Shown: positions 62,170-64,000 of the stretch, in pieces | Layout of the letters: each line of letters begins with the position of its first letter | Numbering within the stretch: position 1 is the first letter of the stretch | Assembly (NCBI GenBank): GCA_049965815.1 | Contig: JBMFVV010000005.1 | Location: forward strand, 1 to 64,000 | Origin: GCA-001856825 sp049965815 | GTDB taxonomy: Archaea > Thermoplasmatota > Thermoplasmata > Thermoplasmatales > GCA-001856825 | Direction of reading: 5' to 3' | DNA: 64,000 nt | Notes under the pieces: generated by a model | Databases searched by the model: none | What the model saw: the letters and a program-made list of their open reading frames with translations, nothing else | Told to the model about the DNA's origin: nothing | Position numbers and translations under genes: made by a program

Positions 62170-63600
62170 ATGGCTGAAAAGCAGCCTGAAACTTATACAA
62201 CAGATTCCTTGCCCAGACTCGACAGACTGCCATGGAGTTCTTGGCATCTGAAGATGCTTTTAATTCTGGGTGGAGGGATGCTTTTTGAAGGATTTACTTT
62301 GGGACTGGGAGGAGGTACAGTCAGCTCGATTGCGAAAGTTCTGGACTTGACCACAATTGAAGGGTCAATTGGAGCCACTTCTGCATTTCTTGTAGGAGAA
62401 TTAGTGGGAGCCATTTACCTTGGGAATTTATCGGACAGGATCGGGAGGAGGCCTCTCTTCATTGCAAGCATGGCCATAATTTTAGCAGGTGCATTGTTGA
62501 CAATCCTATCTTTCAATTTTATATCATTTGCCTTCTTCAGGGCTATCACAGGGTTCGGTGTAGGAGGGGAATTTGGTGCCACTATCGCAGCGCTGCAGGA
62601 GTTCATGCCATCGAGGACAAGAGGCTTTTACACTGGAACTGGAAATGCAGTCCTGTATGACCTTGGTGGCGTTGTTGCCTCCCTAGTGGCATACGTAGCC
62701 ATTAGCGCTCTTCCGATTAATGTTGGCTGGAGGGTGGCGTTTGCTACAGCTGCCATCCTTGCCGCAATTATACTGATTGCAAGGTTTGGACTACCAGAGT
62801 CTCCAAGATTTCTGGTCACTCACGGGAAAGCATCAGAGGCAGAAAAGATTGTCTCAGGTGTCGAATCCAGAATAGAGAAATCACACAATATCAAACTTAA
62901 ACCAGTTGAACCGATTGCAGTGACAGCGGCCGGAAGTACAAGGGAAAGATTCGGAAAACTGTTTGGGAAATACAAAAAGCGTTTAACGCTCGCCTGGATT
63001 CTTAATTTCACGGAGACCTGGCCCTACTACGCCGCATTCGGTGTCCTACCGTTTATTTTTACCAAGGTCTTCAAATATCCTGGGGCACATGTGGGGCTAT
63101 TGCTTGCAGTAATTACTGTAGGCGGTGTGGTGGGTGTTTTCGCTATGTCATATCTTCTCGACACGCTTGGAAGAAGACCCGTTATAACACTTTCTTATGG
63201 AATTGCAGGAATAATGTGGGTAATAGTAGGAGTAATATACAGCTTTGTGCCATTCTACGGTTTTATAGGGCTCTTAGTAATTGTCTATTTCTTCACATAC
63301 TCGGCAGCAGGTATACTGTATGTTCAGATTGGGGAGATGTTTCCGACCGAGTCGAGGAGTTCAGGTCTTGGTACGGCAATTGGATTCGGAAGGCTTGGTG
63401 GAATCATAGGCTCTCCATTACTTCTGCTCCTGCTTCCGAAGGTTCCTGGTACATTCAATCTTCTTCCCATATTCCTAATCACAGGCGTTGTAATGCTCAT
63501 TGGCGCAGTATCAGAAATCGTGCTTGGTCCTGAGATGAAGAAGAAGAGTCTCGAGGAGGCATCTGCACTGGAACCTGGGAAAAGGTCAACTGAAAAGTGA
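62170..63600 (+). CDS. MFS sugar-type transporter
   Basis: 476 aa from ATG 62170 (GGGAG upstream; an ATG at 62131 is also open). Twelve membrane segments; the loop 2-3 motif LGNLSDRIGRRPLFIAS, the helix-4 GFGVGGEFGATIAAL and the helix-6 PESPRFLVTHGK signature are those of the sugar/metabolite porters. With deoC and the aldolase-family gene next to it, it probably imports a sugar or related acid. A hairpin with T-run terminator follows. Confidence 0.9.
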   Translation: MAEKQPETYTTDSLPRLDRLPWSSWHLKMLLILGGGMLFEGFTLGLGGGTVSSIAKVLDLTTIEGSIGATSAFLVGELVGAIYLGNLSDRIGRRPLFIASMAIILAGALLTILSFNFISFAFFRAITGFGVGGEFGATIAALQEFMPSRTRGFYTGTGNAVLYDLGGVVASLVAYVAISALPINVGWRVAFATAAILAAIILIARFGLPESPRFLVTHGKASEAEKIVSGVESRIEKSHNIKLKPVEPIAVTAAGSTRERFGKLFGKYKKRLTLAWILNFTETWPYYAAFGVLPFIFTKVFKYPGAHVGLLLAVITVGGVVGVFAMSYLLDTLGRRPVITLSYGIAGIMWVIVGVIYSFVPFYGFIGLLVIVYFFTYSAAGILYVQIGEMFPTESRSSGLGTAIGFGRLGGIIGSPLLLLLLPKVPGTFNLLPIFLITGVVMLIGAVSEIVLGPEMKKKSLEEASALEPGKRSTEK

Positions 63601-63610
63601 ACCTAATTAT

Positions 63611-63653
63611 GGAATGAGAAAAGACTTTCCATTCCAAATTTTTTATTTTATTT
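63611..63653 (+). terminator. Hairpin and T-run after the MFS gene
   Basis: GGAATG (63611-63616) pairs with CATTCC (63630-63635), followed by TTTTTTATTTTATTT. It lies 11 nt after the MFS stop. Confidence 0.5.
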
Positions 63654-63746
63654 CTCCGAAATTCGCATCCTTAGAGCGCTTCATTAATGATAGCATTAAT
63701 AAAATGTCGTAGCTAATTTTATTATAATCAAGCGAAATAAGCATTC

Positions 63747-64000
63747 ATGCGGTCAAATCTGCATGGAGCGTTTGCAGAGATTTTCTTTGCTCTTAACGAT
63801 GATGGGTTCCCCAATATTCAGAAAACTAAGGACCATGTTAGATACCTCCTTGACAATGATGTTAAGGGTCTTTTTGTGGGCGGAGTCGCAGCTGAGGGAT
63901 TTACTTTCACAGTAGAAGAACGTTTGAATTGGTTAAAGGCCACTGTCGACGAGGCAAATGGCAAGGCGCCCGTTATGTTTAACATATCATCCATAAATAT
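63747..64000 (+). CDS. DapA/KDG-aldolase family protein, cut by right edge
   Basis: 84 codons visible from ATG 63747: the start (MRSNLHGAFAEIFFALND) and the pattern 'VRYLLDNDVKGLFVGGVAAEGFT...EERLNWLKATVDEANG' match the class I aldolase family of DapA, N-acetylneuraminate lyase and 2-keto-3-deoxygluconate aldolase (family marks 'L...GV.G..V.G..GE...L...ER'). The catalytic Lys lies beyond the window, so the substrate is undecided. Location beside deoC and a sugar porter favours a sugar-acid aldolase. Confidence 0.8.
   Translation, partial: MRSNLHGAFAEIFFALNDDGFPNIQKTKDHVRYLLDNDVKGLFVGGVAAEGFTFTVEERLNWLKATVDEANGKAPVMFNISSIN

Noticed and set aside
1..64000. CRISPR arrays, rRNA genes and replication origin
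   Set aside because: No regularly spaced repeats, no rRNA sequence, and no origin-type repeat cluster or Cdc6 gene were seen.

Overview
The window is a stretch of an archaeal chromosome, most likely from the Thermoplasmatales (a Cuniculiplasma/Ferroplasma/Thermoplasma-type euryarchaeon). This is inferred from gene content: an A-type ATP synthase operon with an intein in subunit A, ribosomal protein S3ae, TFB, Gar1, a family-B DNA polymerase, a tricorn factor F1-type proline iminopeptidase, archaeal GluRS and PheT, and an intron-bearing tRNA-Met. TATA-like boxes often lie about 25-27 nt before the start codon, which suggests many leaderless transcripts. I cannot name the species.

Layout. 0-3.3 kb: accessory cassette of very small proteins, membrane proteins with a C-terminal SHOCT tail, an NTF2-like protein and a nucleotidyltransferase-like protein carrying the same tail. 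3.4-5.1 kb: intact DDE insertion sequence with 14-bp inverted repeats. 5.2-10.4 kb: YyaL-type thioredoxin-fold protein and an anion-type ABC transporter whose ATPase-associated domain is a separate convergent gene. 10.5-20.4 kb: A-type ATP synthase operon on the minus strand in the order K-E-C-F-A(intein)-B-D-(small membrane ORF)-H-I. 20.5-29.0 kb: core genes (tRNA-Gly, MFS transporter, 1-Cys peroxiredoxin, methyltransferase, PRC-barrel protein, gltX, Nog1-like GTPase, pheT, rps3ae, tRNA-Met).

29.1-35.2 kb is a mobile/defence-like patch: IS200/IS605 tnpA-tnpB, a glycosyltransferase, a solo tnpB, a decayed RelE next to its antitoxin, a VapBC pair, an orphan IS605 right end and an RHH-RelE pair. 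35.5-39.5 kb holds a SNF2 ATPase with its SWIM zinc-finger partner. 39.5-42.0 kb contains relics (a second orphan IS605 end, a deleted copy of the 3.4-kb IS, a sialidase C-terminal fragment) around an MFS transporter. 42.0-45.6 kb: ZIP-type metal transporter with a DtxR/IdeR-like palindrome, urocanase and proline iminopeptidase. 46.1-47.2 kb: frameshifted IS110 element with a hairpin-rich leader. 47.5-49.7 kb: hypothetical proteins and a TauE/SafE permease. 49.8-55.6 kb: type IV pilus-like cluster with two ATPases and two TadB/C-type membrane proteins. 55.6-61.0 kb: polB, pyrG, gar1, tfb, tRNA-Lys. 61.1-64.0 kb: deoC, a sugar-type MFS transporter and a DapA/KDG-aldolase-family gene cut by the window edge.

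The least explained parts are the SHOCT cassette at the left end, the extra single-helix membrane ORF inside the ATP synthase operon, the doubled pilus motor, and the stand-alone IS605 right-end hairpins. No CRISPR array or rRNA was seen.
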